NCBI RefSeq assembly: GCF_040372165.1
Contig: NZ_BAABWG010000004.1
Location: 558,001 to 622,000, forward strand
Reading direction: 5' to 3'
Source: Hydrogenophaga sp040372165
GTDB taxonomy: Bacteria > Pseudomonadota > Gammaproteobacteria > Burkholderiales > Burkholderiaceae_C
Length of the DNA: 64,000 nt
The notes under the pieces are model-generated. The model was not told where the DNA came from and did no database searches. It worked only from the letters and a program-made list of their open reading frames with translations. The stretch's first letter is position 1; each line of letters begins with the position of its first letter. Shown in pieces: positions 56,257 to 64,000 of this stretch. Made by a program: the position numbers and the translations under genes.

Positions 56257-59010
56257 ATGGCCACCAACATTCTCACCAAAATCTTCGGCAGCCGAAATGA
56301 CCGTCTGCTCAAAAGCTACCGCAAGATTGTTGTCCGCATCAACGCACTTGAGCCGCAGTATGAAAAGCTGTCGGACGAAGAGCTGAGTGCCCAGACGCCT
56401 GCTTTGAAGCAGCGACTCGGGCAGGGCGAGACGCTGGACGATATCCTCCCCGATGCGTTTGCCGTGGTGAGGGAGGCCAGCAAGCGGGTCATGAAGATGC
56501 GTCATTTTGACGTGCAGATGATTGGTGGCCTGGCACTGCATCAAGGCAAGGTTGCAGAGATGCGTACTGGCGAAGGCAAAACGCTGACGGCCACGCTACC
56601 CGTCTACCTCAATGCGCTCACAGGTAACGGCGTCCATGTGGTGACGGTCAATGATTACCTCGCCAGCCGCGACGCGCAGTGGATGGGCCGTCTGTATGGT
56701 TTTCTTGGCCTGTCGGTGGGCATCAACCTGCCGCAAATGGAGCGGGCCGACAAGCAGGCAGCGTACGCTGCAGACATCACCTACGGCACCAACAACGAGT
56801 ATGGCTTCGACTATCTCCGCGACAACATGGTGTACGAATCCAAGTACCGTGTTCAGCGGGGCCTGAATTTCGCCATTGTCGATGAGGTCGATTCCATTTT
56901 GATCGATGAAGCCCGTACGCCGCTCATCATCAGTGGCCAGGCGGAAGACCAAACACCTGTGTACGTGGCGATCAAGGCGCTGATCCCCTCTTTGGTTCGC
57001 CAGGAAGGCGAGGCCGATCCCAGGACAGGCGAAGGCGTGATCAAGCCCGGAGACTTCACGGTCGACGAAAAAGCGCATTCCATCCACCTCACCGAACAAG
57101 GGCACGAAAAGGCAGAGGAACTGCTCTCTGGCGCTGGCCTGTTGCCTGAGGGGGCATCCTTGTACGACCCAGGGAACATCACCTTGATGCACCATCTGGT
57201 GACATCGCTCAAAGCGCACCACCTGTTTCATCGTGACCAGCACTATGTGGTGCAGGGCGGAGAAGTGGTCATCGTCGATGAGTTCACGGGCCGCCTGATG
57301 GCTGGACGACGCTGGAGCGATGGCCTGCACCAGGCTGTCGAAGCCAAGGAAGGCGTGGCGATCCAGCCCGAGAACCAGACACTGGCTTCCATCACGTTCC
57401 AGAACTACTTCCGCCTCTACAAGAAGCTCTCGGGCATGACCGGAACTGCGGACACAGAGGCGTATGAGTTCCAGGAGATCTACGGCCTTGAAACCGTCGT
57501 GATTCCACCGAACCGCAACAGCCAGCGAAGCGATCAGCTCGATCGGGTGTACAAGACCACGCCTGAGAAATACCGGGCCGCCATTGAGGACATCCGCGAG
57601 TGCCACGAACGCGGTCAGCCCGTACTCGTCGGAACATCCTCGATTGAGAATTCCGAGATCATTGCGGACCTGCTGGCCAAAGAGGGGCTTCCGCATGAAG
57701 TCCTCAATGCAAAGCAGCACGAGCGTGAGGCGGACATCATTGTCCAGGCAGGCCGTCCTGGCGCGATCACCATCGCGACAAACATGGCTGGGCGTGGCAC
57801 CGATATCGTGCTGGGCGGCAATCTTGAGAAGCTGTTGGCGGCGGTGGAGAACGACGAAACCCTGGACGAAAAAGCCAGAGAAGAGAAAGCAGAGCAGATT
57901 CGCCAACATTGGCAAGAGGATCACGGAAAGGTCAAATCACTCGGCGGCCTGCGCATCATTGCCACCGAACGGCATGAGTCGCGCCGTATCGACAACCAGC
58001 TGCGCGGGCGTTCTGGCCGTCAAGGTGACCCCGGGTCGTCCCGTTTCTACCTGAGCCTGGATGACCAGCTCATGCGGATCTTTGCGGGAGATCGCGTCCG
58101 GGCCATCATGGACAAGCTCAAGATGCCCGAGGGCGAGGCCATTGAGGCAGGCATGGTCACGCGGAGCATTGAGAGCGCGCAGCGCAAAGTGGAGGCTCGC
58201 AACTTCGATATTCGCAAGCAGCTGCTGGAATACGATGATGTGGCCAACGATCAGCGCAAAGTGATCTATCAGCAGCGAAACGACATCATCGACGCCGATT
58301 CCCTCAGGGCACAGATTGATGACCTGCGAAACGGCTGCTTCTCTGATGTGGTCCAGCAGTATGTTCCCGCTGGAAGTGTGGAGGAGCAGTGGGATCTGCC
58401 GGGTCTGGAGAAAGCCCTTGCAGACGACTGGTCACTGCAAGTTCCAGTCGTCCAGTGGGTCAATGATGCCGACGCCATCGATGCAGAGGAGCTGGCGGAG
58501 CGCGTACAGGGCGAAGCCACCAAGGCTTTCGAGGAGAAGGTGGCGCTGGTTGGCGAAGAGAACTTCACCCAATTTGAGCGCATGGTGCTGCTGCAGAACA
58601 TTGACAGCCAGTGGCGCGATCATCTCGCGGCACTGGACTATCTGCGGCAAGGTATTCACTTGCGTGGCTATGCACAGAAACAGCCGAAGCAAGAGTACAA
58701 GCGTGAAGCCTTCATGCTGTTTGGACAACTGCTCGACAGCGTCAAGCACGAAGTGACGCGCATTTTGATGAATGTCCGCATTCAATCTGCCGAGCAGGCC
58801 AATGAGGCGGCCCAGCAGATTGGTGAGAGCGCCGAGCACATCTCGAACGTGACCTACACCGCACCAGACGAGTCAGGTGAGGCCCATACAACAGATGGGA
58901 TGACTGCAACACCTTCCAGTGGTGATGATGTCCCTCGCGTGGGGCGAAATGACCCTTGCCCTTGCGGAAGTGGTAAAAAATACAAGCAATGCCACGGCAA
59001 GTTGAGCTGA
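56257..59010 (+). CDS. secA: Protein translocase motor SecA
   Basis: ATPase that pushes unfolded proteins through SecYEG, 917 residues. Walker A is TGEGKTLTATLP (about residues 103-114); DEVDSILIDEARTPLIISG is the Walker B region; ATNMAGRGTDIVLGG and HESRRIDNQLRGRSGRQGDPGSS belong to the second nucleotide-binding fold. The C-terminus keeps the zinc motif CPCGSGKKYKQCHG, which binds SecB and lipids. The ATG follows a T-tract with no Shine-Dalgarno sequence. It ends at an intrinsic terminator. Confidence 0.97.
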   Translation: MATNILTKIFGSRNDRLLKSYRKIVVRINALEPQYEKLSDEELSAQTPALKQRLGQGETLDDILPDAFAVVREASKRVMKMRHFDVQMIGGLALHQGKVAEMRTGEGKTLTATLPVYLNALTGNGVHVVTVNDYLASRDAQWMGRLYGFLGLSVGINLPQMERADKQAAYAADITYGTNNEYGFDYLRDNMVYESKYRVQRGLNFAIVDEVDSILIDEARTPLIISGQAEDQTPVYVAIKALIPSLVRQEGEADPRTGEGVIKPGDFTVDEKAHSIHLTEQGHEKAEELLSGAGLLPEGASLYDPGNITLMHHLVTSLKAHHLFHRDQHYVVQGGEVVIVDEFTGRLMAGRRWSDGLHQAVEAKEGVAIQPENQTLASITFQNYFRLYKKLSGMTGTADTEAYEFQEIYGLETVVIPPNRNSQRSDQLDRVYKTTPEKYRAAIEDIRECHERGQPVLVGTSSIENSEIIADLLAKEGLPHEVLNAKQHEREADIIVQAGRPGAITIATNMAGRGTDIVLGGNLEKLLAAVENDETLDEKAREEKAEQIRQHWQEDHGKVKSLGGLRIIATERHESRRIDNQLRGRSGRQGDPGSSRFYLSLDDQLMRIFAGDRVRAIMDKLKMPEGEAIEAGMVTRSIESAQRKVEARNFDIRKQLLEYDDVANDQRKVIYQQRNDIIDADSLRAQIDDLRNGCFSDVVQQYVPAGSVEEQWDLPGLEKALADDWSLQVPVVQWVNDADAIDAEELAERVQGEATKAFEEKVALVGEENFTQFERMVLLQNIDSQWRDHLAALDYLRQGIHLRGYAQKQPKQEYKREAFMLFGQLLDSVKHEVTRILMNVRIQSAEQANEAAQQIGESAEHISNVTYTAPDESGEAHTTDGMTATPSSGDDVPRVGRNDPCPCGSGKKYKQCHGKLS

Positions 59011-59029
59011 TCTCAGCGTGAACGATGAG

Positions 59030-59062
59030 AAGGCAGTCGGTGGTGGCCAACTGCCTTTTTTT
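59030..59062 (+). terminator. Intrinsic terminator after secA
   Basis: Arms AAGGCAGT (59030-59037) and ACTGCCTT (59050-59057), extended inward by GG/CC past one mismatch, are followed by a run of seven Ts overlapping the stem end. It begins 19 bases after the secA stop and lies just before the argJ leader. Confidence 0.8.
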
Positions 59063-59075
59063 ATACGAGGCCCAT

Positions 59076-60323
59076 ATGCCAGTCAATCTAGATACTCCGA
59101 ATCCTGATCAACTCCTGCCCGTTGCCGGCGTGCGCATCGGTGTCACCGAGGCAGGTATCCGTAAGAAAGCTCGCAAAGATCTGACTGTGTTTTTGTTGGA
59201 CGAAGGCACTCTGGTCGATGCAGTTTTCACGCTCAATCGATATGCGGCAGCGCCGGTACAAGTTTGCAGGGACCACCTGGAGGCCGGAGCGGATATTCGC
59301 GCCATCGTAATCAATACCGGGAACGCGAACGCCGGTACCGGCGCACAGGGCCTGAATGATGCACGCCAGACGGCCAGCGCCCTGGCTCGTGCGCTCGGCG
59401 TCAATCATGAGCAAGTTCTGCCGTTCTCGACCGGCGTGATCATGGAGCCGCTTCCAATGGACAGGCTGTTGGCTGGACTGCCTACGGCGCTGCAGGATGC
59501 AGCCAGCGCTGATGCAGTCGCTGGTCCGAAGTGGCTCAAAGCAGCCGAAGGCATCATGACGACTGATACCATCCCGAAGGCTCGAAGCAGTCAGGTGGAG
59601 GTCGGGGGCAAGGCAGTGACTGTCTCCGGCATTGCCAAGGGTGCGGGCATGATTCGCCCCAACATGGCGACAATGCTCGGCTACGTGGCTACAGATGCAG
59701 CGGTCAGCCCTGGTGCCATGCAAGGTCTGGCCAAGCGCCTCGCCGATGCCAGTTTCAACCGGGTAACCGTTGACGGGGACACCTCAACCAATGACTCGTT
59801 TGTTGTCATTTCGACAGGCCAGGCAGGCAACCCGCCGATCGAGGACTGGGATTCGGCCGATGGTCAGGCTGTACTGACCGCATTGATGGATGTATCGCGC
59901 CACCTCGCGCATGCGTTGGTCCGGGACGGAGAAGGCGCCACGAAGTTCATTGAAGTCAGGGTAGGGGGCGGAAAGCACGCCCAGGAGTGTCTTCAGGTTG
60001 CTTACGCCATCGCACATTCGCCGCTGGTCAAGACGGCGTTCTTTGCCAGCGACCCGAATCTGGGACGAATTCTCGCTGCTGTGGGGTATGCAGGTATCGC
60101 CGATCTGGACATCTCGGGTGTGGACCTTTCGCTGGGGGATGTGGAGGTGGTCAAGGCCGGTGGACGTCACCCAGCATACCGGGAAGAAGATGGGCAGCGG
60201 GTAATGAATGAATCCGAGATTCTGGTGCATGTGTCGCTTGGGCGAGGAGACGCGACCGAGTCTGTCTGGACCTGCGATTTCAGCCACGATTACGTGACCA
60301 TCAACGCCGACTACCGCTCATGA
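59076..60323 (+). CDS. argJ: Bifunctional glutamate N-acetyltransferase/amino-acid N-acetyltransferase
   Basis: Recycles the acetyl group between ornithine and glutamate in arginine synthesis, 415 residues. The precursor cleaves itself before the nucleophilic Thr199 in RPNMATMLGYVATDA. Other family segments are VINTGNANAGTG, and TVDGDTSTNDSFVVI. The ATG at 59076 with an ACGAGG site upstream is the likely start. The stop overlaps the DUF815 gene by four bases. Confidence 0.96.
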   Translation: MPVNLDTPNPDQLLPVAGVRIGVTEAGIRKKARKDLTVFLLDEGTLVDAVFTLNRYAAAPVQVCRDHLEAGADIRAIVINTGNANAGTGAQGLNDARQTASALARALGVNHEQVLPFSTGVIMEPLPMDRLLAGLPTALQDAASADAVAGPKWLKAAEGIMTTDTIPKARSSQVEVGGKAVTVSGIAKGAGMIRPNMATMLGYVATDAAVSPGAMQGLAKRLADASFNRVTVDGDTSTNDSFVVISTGQAGNPPIEDWDSADGQAVLTALMDVSRHLAHALVRDGEGATKFIEVRVGGGKHAQECLQVAYAIAHSPLVKTAFFASDPNLGRILAAVGYAGIADLDISGVDLSLGDVEVVKAGGRHPAYREEDGQRVMNESEILVHVSLGRGDATESVWTCDFSHDYVTINADYRS

Positions 60324-61207
60324 TTGAAGCCAAACTGGAGCGCATGCTCGACCGTGTAGAGCGACTGGCTGACCGCATCGAGGCCGCGCTGCCAGGAGTG
60401 CTGGTGGAGCCGGACTGGAGCGAGTCGGTGGCGTTTCGGTATCGTCGGCGAGCGGGTCGGCAGCCTGTGCTGGAGCCTGTCCGCCGTTTGGCGCCTATGC
60501 GTTTTGACGACCTTCGAGCCATCGACGACCAGAAGGTGAGGATGCAGACAAACATAGAGCGCTTTGTCTGCGGTTCTCCGGCCAACAACGTTCTTCTCAC
60601 GGGTGCGCGGGGAACCGGAAAGTCATCGCTGGTCAAAGCGAGTCTCCAGGAGTACTCGGGGCGAGGATTGCGCCTCATTGAAGTGGACAAGGACGATCTG
60701 GTCGACCTTCCTGACATTGCGGAACTCGTGGCCGGACGTCCGGAACGATTCATTGTCTTCTGCGATGACCTGAGTTTTGATGAAGGTGAGCGGGGATACA
60801 AGGTGCTGAAGTCCATGTTGGACGGTACGGTCGCATCGGGTGGTGAGAACGTGTTGATCGTTGCGACCAGCAACCGGCGGCACTTGTTGCCCGAGTACAT
60901 GAAAGAAAACCTCTCATACACCCATACGGATGACGGAGAGGTGCATCCGGGCGAAGTCGTTGAAGAGAAGATCTCACTCTCAGAGCGGTTCGGGCTTTGG
61001 ATCAGCTTCTACCCATTCAGTCAGGAAGACTATTTGCGCATTGTCGATCAATGGCTCGGTGCACTGGGCCTTCCGGATGCCGAGCTGACCTCTGCGCACG
61101 CCCCTGCGCTGGTTTGGGCGCTCGAACGCGGCTCGCGCAGTGGACGGGTTGCGCAGCAGTTTGCCCGGCATCATGCGGCAATGCTTGGTGAAGGTGGTCC
61201 GGCTTGA
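60320..61207 (+). CDS. DUF815-family AAA+ ATPase
   Basis: A 295-residue AAA-type ATPase of unknown role. It has Walker A GARGTGKSS near residue 95, Walker B FIVFCDDLSFDEGE near 145, an arginine-containing NRRHLLPEYMKEN segment that may hold the sensor, and an LSERFGLWISFYPFSQEDYL C-terminal part typical of DUF815. It overlaps both argJ and mutT by four bases (ATGA and TTGA), so it lies in a tight operon. No function is known to me. Confidence 0.88.
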   Translation: MIEAKLERMLDRVERLADRIEAALPGVLVEPDWSESVAFRYRRRAGRQPVLEPVRRLAPMRFDDLRAIDDQKVRMQTNIERFVCGSPANNVLLTGARGTGKSSLVKASLQEYSGRGLRLIEVDKDDLVDLPDIAELVAGRPERFIVFCDDLSFDEGERGYKVLKSMLDGTVASGGENVLIVATSNRRHLLPEYMKENLSYTHTDDGEVHPGEVVEEKISLSERFGLWISFYPFSQEDYLRIVDQWLGALGLPDAELTSAHAPALVWALERGSRSGRVAQQFARHHAAMLGEGGPA

Positions 61208-61728
61208 GCGAGGCAAAGGGGTCGGTGCTAGTGGTGGACGGTGGCTCCGCAGTGGACGGCAGTTCTGCGTCAGAACGCAAGGTGGTTGAAGTCGCTGTCG
61301 GTGTCCTGATCGATGAGCAAGGGCGCTTCTTGCTGACCACCCGGCCAGAAGGGAAAGTCTATGCCGGGTACTGGGAGTTCCCTGGCGGCAAGGTGGAGCG
61401 CGGCGAGACCGTTGAACAGGCGCTTAGAAGAGAGCTACTGGAAGAACTGGGCGTTTCCATAACTGCTGCTGCACCCTGGCGCGACAGCTACGTGGACTAC
61501 CCTCACGCCTTGGTGCATCTCAACTTCTGCAAGGTACGTGCGTGGTCGGGTTCGCTCCAGATGCGAGAGGGGCAATCGTTTTCCTGGCAGGTGTTGCCTG
61601 TCACCTGTGAGCCCGTCCTGGCAGGCACTGTTCCGGTGTTGGACTGGCTTGCTCAGGAAGCCCAAGGCGGCCCGTCGCCACGTGCAGAAGGCAGAGGCGG
61701 CTCAGCTTTCCTCAAACCTGGGGTCTGA
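61204..61728 (+). CDS. mutT: NUDIX hydrolase, MutT-like 8-oxo-dGTP diphosphatase
   Basis: Removes oxidised GTP precursors such as 8-oxo-dGTP, 174 residues. The Nudix box is complete: GGKVERGETVEQALRRELLEELGV, in positions about 62-85. The start is TTG at 61204, overlapping the ATPase stop; it adds a Ser/Gly-rich extension of about 27 residues before VVEVAVGVLID, so an internal GTG start is possible. The 3' end overlaps yacG, on the other strand, by 27 bases. Confidence 0.9.
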   Translation: MSEAKGSVLVVDGGSAVDGSSASERKVVEVAVGVLIDEQGRFLLTTRPEGKVYAGYWEFPGGKVERGETVEQALRRELLEELGVSITAAAPWRDSYVDYPHALVHLNFCKVRAWSGSLQMREGQSFSWQVLPVTCEPVLAGTVPVLDWLAQEAQGGPSPRAEGRGGSAFLKPGV

Positions 61729-61893
61729 AGACGACTGCTGCTCCGCCACTGCGTACTCTTCGCTGGCCCAGGCGCCGAGATCCAGGCCTTTGCAACGAGG
61801 GCTGCAGAAGGGGCGGGCCGGATTGTCCGGAGCGTATCGGGAGGGGCCTCCACATTGGGGGCACTGAACGGTTCTGGGCGCTGGTGTGCTCAT
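61702..61893 (-). CDS. yacG: DNA gyrase inhibitor / zinc-binding protein YacG
   Basis: A 63-residue zinc finger protein that binds GyrB in E. coli. Four cysteines, CPQCGG and FCSPRCK, bind zinc, and DLGAWASEEYAV follows as in the family. The ATG at 61893 overlaps the zapD stop by a few bases (ATGA), showing coupling. A TTG two codons upstream is an alternative. The 3' end is antisense to the last 27 bases of mutT. Confidence 0.93.
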   Translation of the reverse strand: MSTPAPRTVQCPQCGGPSRYAPDNPARPFCSPRCKGLDLGAWASEEYAVAEQQSSSDPRFEES

Positions 61894-62657
61894 GCGCAAA
61901 GCGTCAGCTCAAAGCTGCCGTCTTCCTGGGCTTTGTGGAGCCGGGTATCTTCTCCCACACGCATCAACCGCACCGACAGCATCAAACGGTTGCCGCTGAT
62001 CTCGGGGATGAGCCCTGAGTCGGGGTTGATCCTCAGGCGGAGCAGCTGAAATGTGCGGCCCTGAGGTAGGTTTTGTTGAAACATGCCATTGGGTGCGACC
62101 ACCTTTTGCGGGGAACCGGAGTCGCGAAGCATCTTGAGCAGCACGATCACACCTTCTGCCAAAGGGGCAAGCGTGTTTGTCCAGACTTCAAGGTCACGTT
62201 GACGCTTTGAAGCCGGCTGGTGACGCCAGTCATGGTAGGCCGGCAGATCAAATGAGCAGGTACCGGCGGGAATGCCCACCCGGCTTCGCACACTCATAAG
62301 CCAGTCGTTTGTGGTCAAGGCTTGGCCAGCCTTGCCATTGGTCTGATTGAGCTCTGAAAAGCAATGATCCAGGTGACCAATGGTGTCGTTAAGGACAGAC
62401 TGGTCGATCGCCGGGTTGTCCTTGAAGGACGCCAGTTGACCTCTTTGCTTGTCGATGTCCTGTAGAACTTCGGACTTGAGGTCTGCTCTTGCAGCGACAT
62501 CCATGACCTCGAAAATGGTCTGGAGAGCGAAATGGTGATCTATCGGGTGTTCACGCGGGATCAGGTCGGCCAGCCGCCGAAACAGGTGCTCTAGGCGCAA
62601 ATAGGTTCGAATGCGCTCGTTGAAAGGGTATTCGTAGAGGATCACGTGAAAGCTCAT
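61890..62657 (-). CDS. zapD: Cell division protein ZapD (YacF)
   Basis: Bundles FtsZ protofilaments at the division site, 255 residues, mainly helical. Landmarks are YEYPFNERIRTYLRLEHLF near the N-terminus, FSELNQTNGKAGQ and PAYHDWRHQP in the middle, and a beta-rich C-terminal half with QLLRLRINPDSGLIPEISGNRLMLSVRLM. It is the second gene of coaE-zapD-yacG and ends in an overlap with yacG. Confidence 0.94.
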   Translation of the reverse strand: MSFHVILYEYPFNERIRTYLRLEHLFRRLADLIPREHPIDHHFALQTIFEVMDVAARADLKSEVLQDIDKQRGQLASFKDNPAIDQSVLNDTIGHLDHCFSELNQTNGKAGQALTTNDWLMSVRSRVGIPAGTCSFDLPAYHDWRHQPASKRQRDLEVWTNTLAPLAEGVIVLLKMLRDSGSPQKVVAPNGMFQQNLPQGRTFQLLRLRINPDSGLIPEISGNRLMLSVRLMRVGEDTRLHKAQEDGSFELTLCA

Positions 62658-62700
62658 GATTCAGGGTGCAAGCCATTCAAGCACCCGTACACAGCTTTCA

Positions 62701-63291
62701 TCATAGCCCGAAGTGGGCAGCCAGTTGATCTACCCGGGATCGCAATCGTTCCAATCCGTATCCATCATTGGCGATAACGGCGTCGGCTGCGGCCAACCGC
62801 TTCAATCGCGGCGCCTGGGAGCTGATCACTGACGAGATGGTCTTGTCGTCCCACCCGTTTCTCTCGCGGACACGCTCGAACTGCGTCTCCTCTGTGCAGT
62901 CGACGACCCAAACCCGGTCCACACGCACCGGCCAAAGCCCTGACTCCACCAGCAAGGGCACGTCGAACACGATGGCCGGGGCCCGGCTGCCGGCAACGGC
63001 GGCCTCCATGGCCTCGTGAACCAGGGGATGAATGATGGACTCGAGCGTGGCCTTTGCCCCTGGTTGCTGAAACACGAGTGAGCGCACCTTCTGGCGATTC
63101 ATGCTGCCGTCACCGGCGATGAACTCGTTGCCGAATGCCTTGGCGATGGCAGGGATGGCAGATCCGCCTGCCTCAGTGCAGGATTTGGCCATGGCGTCAG
63201 CATCCAGCACGGTGGCGCCTCGTTGGGAGAGAAACGCCGCAACCGTGCTCTTTCCGCTTCCGATTCCACCCGTGAGTCCGATGCGCCACAT
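62701..63291 (-). CDS. coaE: Dephospho-CoA kinase
   Basis: Last enzyme of coenzyme A synthesis, phosphorylating the ribose 3'-OH, 196 residues. The P-loop is GLTGGIGSGKSTVA at residues 5-18; VFDVPLLVESGLW and the arginine-containing RVWVVDCTEETQFERVRERNG segment form the lid and CoA domain. It lies 43 bases before zapD and 56 bases after pilD, the order found next to pilBCD in many proteobacteria. Confidence 0.96.
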   Translation of the reverse strand: MWRIGLTGGIGSGKSTVAAFLSQRGATVLDADAMAKSCTEAGGSAIPAIAKAFGNEFIAGDGSMNRQKVRSLVFQQPGAKATLESIIHPLVHEAMEAAVAGSRAPAIVFDVPLLVESGLWPVRVDRVWVVDCTEETQFERVRERNGWDDKTISSVISSQAPRLKRLAAADAVIANDGYGLERLRSRVDQLAAHFGL

Positions 63292-63347
63292 GCTGCTGGA
63301 TTCAGATCAGAGAGCAAACGCCAGGTTGAGATTGGCAGGGCACGGCT

Positions 63348-64000
63348 TTATGTCACGCTCAGGCCAAGCCAGCCCAGCATCGTGGCCGACCCCAGCAACA
63401 TGACGCCGAGGCCGCCAAGTGCCAGAAAAGGGCCAAACGGAATGTAGCCGCCTTCGCGCAGATTGCTTGACAGCTTGAAGGCAATGCCGATGACAGACCC
63501 TACGATGGACGCGATCAGAATGATGGGCAGCAGGCTTGCGAGACCGAACCACGCGCCAAGCGCTGCAAACAGCTTGAAATCACCGAAGCCCATCCCCTCC
63601 TTGCCAGTGGTGAGTTTGAACAGCCAGTAGATCGACCAGAGGCTGAGGTAGCCGACGACCGCCCCCCAGACACTGGCGGCCAGGCCGACTTCCGTGATGC
63701 CCAGTGCCGCCAGGCAGACGCCAGCCCAAAGCAGTGGCAGCGTGATGTCATCCGGGAGCAGGGTAGTGTCCCAATCGATGAAAGTCAGGCTGACAATGGC
63801 CGCGGAAAAACCGCACCACGCCAGCGCTTCATAGCCCAGACCCCACTGCCAACCGCAAAATGCAAACAGCAGACCGGTGAGGACTTCAATTGAAGGGTAC
63901 CGCGCACTGATGGGCGCCTTGCAGCCGGAGCATTTCCGCCCCAAAGCCAGCCAGCTGAAGACGGGAATATTCTCAAACCACCGGATCTGATGGCCGCAGT
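63348..64000 (-). CDS. pilD: Prepilin peptidase / N-methyltransferase PilD, 5' end beyond the window
   Basis: Inner-membrane aspartyl protease that cleaves and methylates type IV prepilins. The window holds the last 217 codons or so; the N-terminus lies past the right edge. Both catalytic aspartates are visible: FIDWDTTLLPDD and the GxGD motif MGFGDFKLF. The cysteine pairs of the cytoplasmic domain show partly as CGHQ at the window edge and CSGC. Several membrane segments follow. It serves the pili built by pilMNOPQ. Confidence 0.94.
   Translation of the reverse strand, partial: CGHQIRWFENIPVFSWLALGRKCSGCKAPISARYPSIEVLTGLLFAFCGWQWGLGYEALAWCGFSAAIVSLTFIDWDTTLLPDDITLPLLWAGVCLAALGITEVGLAASVWGAVVGYLSLWSIYWLFKLTTGKEGMGFGDFKLFAALGAWFGLASLLPIILIASIVGSVIGIAFKLSSNLREGGYIPFGPFLALGGLGVMLLGSATMLGWLGLSVT

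Noticed and set aside
56596..57924. A 442-codon antisense frame over secA
   Set aside because: It lies entirely within secA with no supporting motif.
1..64000. CRISPR arrays, prophage, toxin-antitoxin or defence genes
   Set aside because: No regularly spaced repeats and no recognisable proteins of these types were found. All long frames on the coding strand match housekeeping families.

Overview
The window is chromosomal core sequence from a betaproteobacterium of the order Burkholderiales, most like the family Comamonadaceae. I base this on gene content and order read by eye: tandem lpxL acyltransferases beside metK, System II cytochrome c maturation, pilMNOPQ-aroK-aroB-dgt-gltBD, mla-murA-his-tatABC, petABC-sspA-sspB, and secA-argJ-yacG-zapD-coaE-pilD. 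GC content is roughly 60 percent in most genes by eye. There is no phage, integrase, CRISPR array, rRNA or plasmid function. The only mobile-element-like gene is one IS200/REP-type transposase homologue that seems to have lost its catalytic residues.

Layout. 0-10 kb: metK (partial), two lipid A acyltransferases, engB, a di-heme cytochrome c4, the ccs pair (ResB and CcsA types), msrPQ, lptM and cyaY. 10-22 kb: PBP1A (minus strand), then pilMNOPQ, a small unrecognised lipoprotein gene, aroK, aroB, dgt and the transposase-like gene. 22-29 kb: gltBD. 29-36 kb: mlaFED, mlaA, mlaC, mlaB, a two-gene ABC exporter, a BolA-family gene and murA. 36-44 kb: hisGDCBHAF, an inverted lapA-like gene, then hisIE. 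44-50 kb: a DUF4870 gene, hinT, tatABC, a DegS-like protease, a 46-residue DUF3149 protein, a NIF3 gene, pdxA and mscL. 50-64 kb: petABC, sspA, sspB, tRNA-Thr, a DUF721 gene, an M23 peptidase, secA, argJ, a DUF815 ATPase, mutT, yacG, zapD, coaE and pilD (partial).

How the genes fit together. Much of the window builds or maintains the envelope: lipid A acylation, LPS translocon maturation (lptM), retrograde phospholipid transport (mla), peptidoglycan synthesis (PBP1A, murA), type IV pili (pilM-Q, pilD), and Sec and Tat export. The respiratory genes depend on each other. Cytochromes c4 and c1 need the Ccs system, while the Rieske protein and MsrP carry twin-arginine signals that would use the Tat genes found here. 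Amino acid genes cover histidine (hisZ is not here), arginine (argJ), the shikimate pathway (aroK, aroB) and ammonia assimilation (gltBD).

What deserves a second look: (1) a transposase homologue with both catalytic motifs altered, followed by an inverted repeat and a good match to a sigma-54 promoter in front of gltB; (2) three places (aroK, sspA, secA) where a terminator-like hairpin and T-tract sit directly against a start codon or Shine-Dalgarno sequence; (3) an AT-rich stretch in pilQ followed by an AT-rich Ig-like lipoprotein gene; (4) a cluster of perfect palindromes between the DegS-like gene and the DUF3149 gene. I found no obviously new multi-gene system. The interest lies in regulation and in small genes.
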